The notes beneath the pieces are model-generated. The model saw nothing but the letters and a program-made list of their open reading frames with translations. It searched no databases and was not told the DNA's origin. A DNA stretch of 64,000 nt from Ligilactobacillus pabuli (GTDB lineage Bacteria > Bacillota > Bacilli > Lactobacillales > Lactobacillaceae): contig NZ_BQXH01000011.1 of assembly GCF_022836475.1 (NCBI RefSeq), positions 1 to 64,000 on the forward strand, given 5' to 3'. The position numbers and the translations under genes are program-made. The stretch's first letter is position 1; every line of letters starts with the position of its first letter. This document shows, piece by piece, positions 62,294 to 64,000 of the stretch.

Positions 62294-62339
62294 AAAGAAG
62301 AACTAACATTAATTTACCCAATAAGAAGGCAATTTTAAC

Positions 62340-63332
62340 ATGAATAAGAAAAAAGTCACGATCAAAGATGTGGCCAAACAAGCCGGCTTGTCAATTACTG
62401 CTGTCTCGCAGATCTTAAATGGCAATACCCGACGCTTTAGTCAGGAGTCAATTCAAAAAGTTTGGGCCGCGAAAAAAGAATTAAACTATGTCCCAGACGT
62501 TTATGCACAACGAATGGTGACTAAAAAGAGTCACTTGATCGGTGTGTTAGTCCCAGATATCTCCAATCCTTTTTTTGCGCAACTTTTTTTGGGAATCCAA
62601 GATATTTTAAATCAACAAGAATATGTCGCTTTGTTATATAACATGGGCGCGGATGAGCAACAAGAAGGTCACTACGTAGAAGATTTGATTCGGCGAGGTG
62701 TCGATGGCTTGATCATTGCCAGCTCTGCTTTTTCAGATCAGTCGATTTATCAGGCACTGCAAGCACAAAATTTACCAATGATCGTGATGGATCAGAAGAC
62801 AGAGACCGACCTAGTTGATGCCGTTCAAACAGACAACTTCGATGGCGGCAAACAAGCAGCCTTGCATTTGAAAACATTGGGACACCGCAAAGTGGCGGTT
62901 GTTTTACCGCAAAATGCGACAGTTAACGTTAGGCGCAGGTACGAAGGATTTGCGAGCGTGTATCCTGATGCAGTAGTGATCGATGGTGAGCTTTCGACTG
63001 CGGGCGGTCAAGCAGCGACACCAGCAATTTTAGCGACAGATGTCACGGCGATTTTTGCAATTAATGATTTGATCGCCTTTGGTTTATACGAAGGTTTAAA
63101 GGAAGCTGGCAAAGAAATTCCAGTTGATTATAGTGTGATCGGTTTCGATGATATCGGTCCGTGTCAGTATGTGACGCCAGCGCTGACGACGATTGCTCAG
63201 CCAACTTTTACCCTAGGTCAGGCTGCAGCCAAGATGCTATTACAACGCTTGCATCGGCCGGAACAACAAGCCAAAGAGAAGATTCTTCCTGTGAAATTAG
63301 TTCAACGTTTTTCAACAGCACCCTTGAAATAG
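62340..63332 (+). CDS. rbsR: LacI-family repressor, probably ribose operon regulator RbsR
   Basis: 330 residues. N-terminal HTH TIKDVAKQAGLSITAVSQILNG and hinge region, then a periplasmic-binding-protein-like sensor domain (LIGVLVPDISNPFFAQL..., VIGFDDIGPCQYVTPALTTIAQP). It directly precedes a ribokinase gene with a palindromic operator in between, which points to RbsR rather than CcpA or other LacI members. A weak AAGAAGGC site lies before ATG 62340. Confidence 0.88.
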   Translation: MNKKKVTIKDVAKQAGLSITAVSQILNGNTRRFSQESIQKVWAAKKELNYVPDVYAQRMVTKKSHLIGVLVPDISNPFFAQLFLGIQDILNQQEYVALLYNMGADEQQEGHYVEDLIRRGVDGLIIASSAFSDQSIYQALQAQNLPMIVMDQKTETDLVDAVQTDNFDGGKQAALHLKTLGHRKVAVVLPQNATVNVRRRYEGFASVYPDAVVIDGELSTAGGQAATPAILATDVTAIFAINDLIAFGLYEGLKEAGKEIPVDYSVIGFDDIGPCQYVTPALTTIAQPTFTLGQAAAKMLLQRLHRPEQQAKEKILPVKLVQRFSTAPLK

Positions 63333-63369
63333 CTTTCAAAAGGTGTTATTATTTTTTTGTCGGAAGCGC

Positions 63370-63381
63370 TAAAACGTTTTA
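63370..63381. promoter_or_regulatory. LacI-type operator (RbsR/CcpA) before rbsK
   Basis: TAAAACGTTTTA is a perfect palindrome with the central CG of LacI-family sites, next to a second palindrome AGCGCT (63364-63369). Either RbsR or CcpA could bind. Confidence 0.6.
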
Positions 63382-63430
63382 CCTAATTTGTTTTGGCTCA
63401 GCTAAAAAGATTGATAAGGTGGGGATTTTG

Positions 63431-64000
63431 ATGAATAAAGTAACAGTTGTTGGGAGTATTAACCTAGATACCAACCTGAGAGTTAAACGGATGGTGAAGC
63501 CTGGTGAAACAATTCACGCGAAAGAACATTATTCAGCTGGCGGTGGCAAGGGTGCTAACCAAGCTGTTGCTGCAGCACGTGCTGGAGCACAAACAACCTT
63601 TATCGGTGCCGTTGGTAACGATGCGCCAGGTAAGCAGATGCTGGAACTGCTTGAAAATGAAGGCATTGACTTGACTGGGATCGCAACTTTGGCCAATGAA
63701 TCAACTGGACAAGCATTTATTACAGTTGATGATGAAGGTGAAAATGCGATCACAATTTATGCGGGTGCTAACTTTGGCTTTGGTCCAGCCGAAATCGAAG
63801 CCAAAAGCGACCTGATCACTGGTAGTGACTTTGTGATCGCCCAGTTTGAAACCCCAATTCCAGCAACAACTAAGGCTTTTGAAATTGCTCAAGCCGCTGG
63901 AGTTAAAACTATTTTGAACCCAGCACCAGGTGAAGACCAGATCTCAGCCGATTTATTAAAGGTGACTGATATGATCACTCCTAACGAAACTGAAGCTGAA
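63431..64000 (+). CDS. rbsK: Ribokinase, 5' part (runs off the window)
   Basis: Phosphorylates ribose to ribose-5-phosphate. The first 190 residues are present and the frame stays open to the last base. VVGSINLDTN opens the PfkB fold, and GGGKGANQAVAAARAGA (substrate-binding GG and NQ), FIGAVGNDAPG and NPAPGE follow. AAGGTGGGG lies 6 bases before ATG 63431. A ribose transporter or rbsD is expected beyond the window edge. Confidence 0.93.
   Translation, partial: MNKVTVVGSINLDTNLRVKRMVKPGETIHAKEHYSAGGGKGANQAVAAARAGAQTTFIGAVGNDAPGKQMLELLENEGIDLTGIATLANESTGQAFITVDDEGENAITIYAGANFGFGPAEIEAKSDLITGSDFVIAQFETPIPATTKAFEIAQAAGVKTILNPAPGEDQISADLLKVTDMITPNETEAE

Overview
The window is a stretch of chromosome from a low-GC Gram-positive, most likely a member of Lactobacillaceae. 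The pointers are PepN and PepO peptidases, a bifunctional AdhE with a Rex-type operator, a mannitol PTS operon with a PRD activator, CopY with cop boxes, AGGAGG-type ribosome binding sites, frequent TTG/GTG starts and many strong intrinsic terminators. The genus cannot be fixed from sequence reading alone. There are no rRNA or tRNA genes, no insertion sequence, no prophage and no CRISPR array.

Layout. 0-5 kb: lipoate ligase (minus), then the tRNA modification pair mnmE and mnmG. 5-16 kb: adhE, glmS, msrA (minus), an AT-rich patch of small membrane proteins (minus), nagB, adenine permease and adenine deaminase. 17-24 kb: mtlR (minus) divergent from mtlA-mtlF-mtlD. 24-34 kb: a heterodimeric ABC exporter (minus), an orphan galactitol-type EIIC, a HAD phosphatase, an ABC/FtsX exporter pair, a DUF4767-like lipoprotein and an unknown protein. 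34-43 kb: DoxX, azlC-azlD (minus), unknown genes, a universal stress protein, a small alarmone synthetase and pepO (minus). 43-51 kb: pepN, then a TPP-riboswitch-controlled cluster thiS-thiF-thiG followed closely by an M20 amidohydrolase and a dicarboxylate/amino-acid symporter. 51-55 kb: an aldo/keto reductase (minus) and a copper operon of copY, two cupredoxins and a CPC-type ATPase. 55-64 kb: an SDR, TPP riboswitch plus cytX, phosphoenolpyruvate synthase (minus), TPP riboswitch plus thiD, then rbsR and the 5' part of rbsK.

How the parts work together. Amino-sugar flux is set by glmS (synthesis) and nagB (breakdown). nagB has two NagR-type operators over its promoter and glmS has a half-site downstream of its promoter; no glmS ribozyme is visible. 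Three separate TPP riboswitches tie thiazole synthesis, HMP uptake and HMP kinase to thiamin supply. Carbon and redox control is visible as a Rex site at adhE, CcpA-like sites at ppsA and mtlA, and a LacI-type operator in front of rbsK.

Most unusual content. (1) A dispersed family of about 118-120-bp repeats, whose four clearest copies keep the same two-stem fold through compensatory base changes. (2) The riboswitch-linked thiSFG-amidohydrolase-symporter cluster, with a ThiS ending GGGR and a symporter lacking the usual NMDGT motif. (3) An intergenic minus-strand transcription unit with a consensus promoter and two stacked terminators at about 42.4-42.6 kb. (4) A 41-bp tandem repeat array at 50.5-50.7 kb. 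(5) A mannitol EIICB with a second, cysteine-less IIB-like domain.
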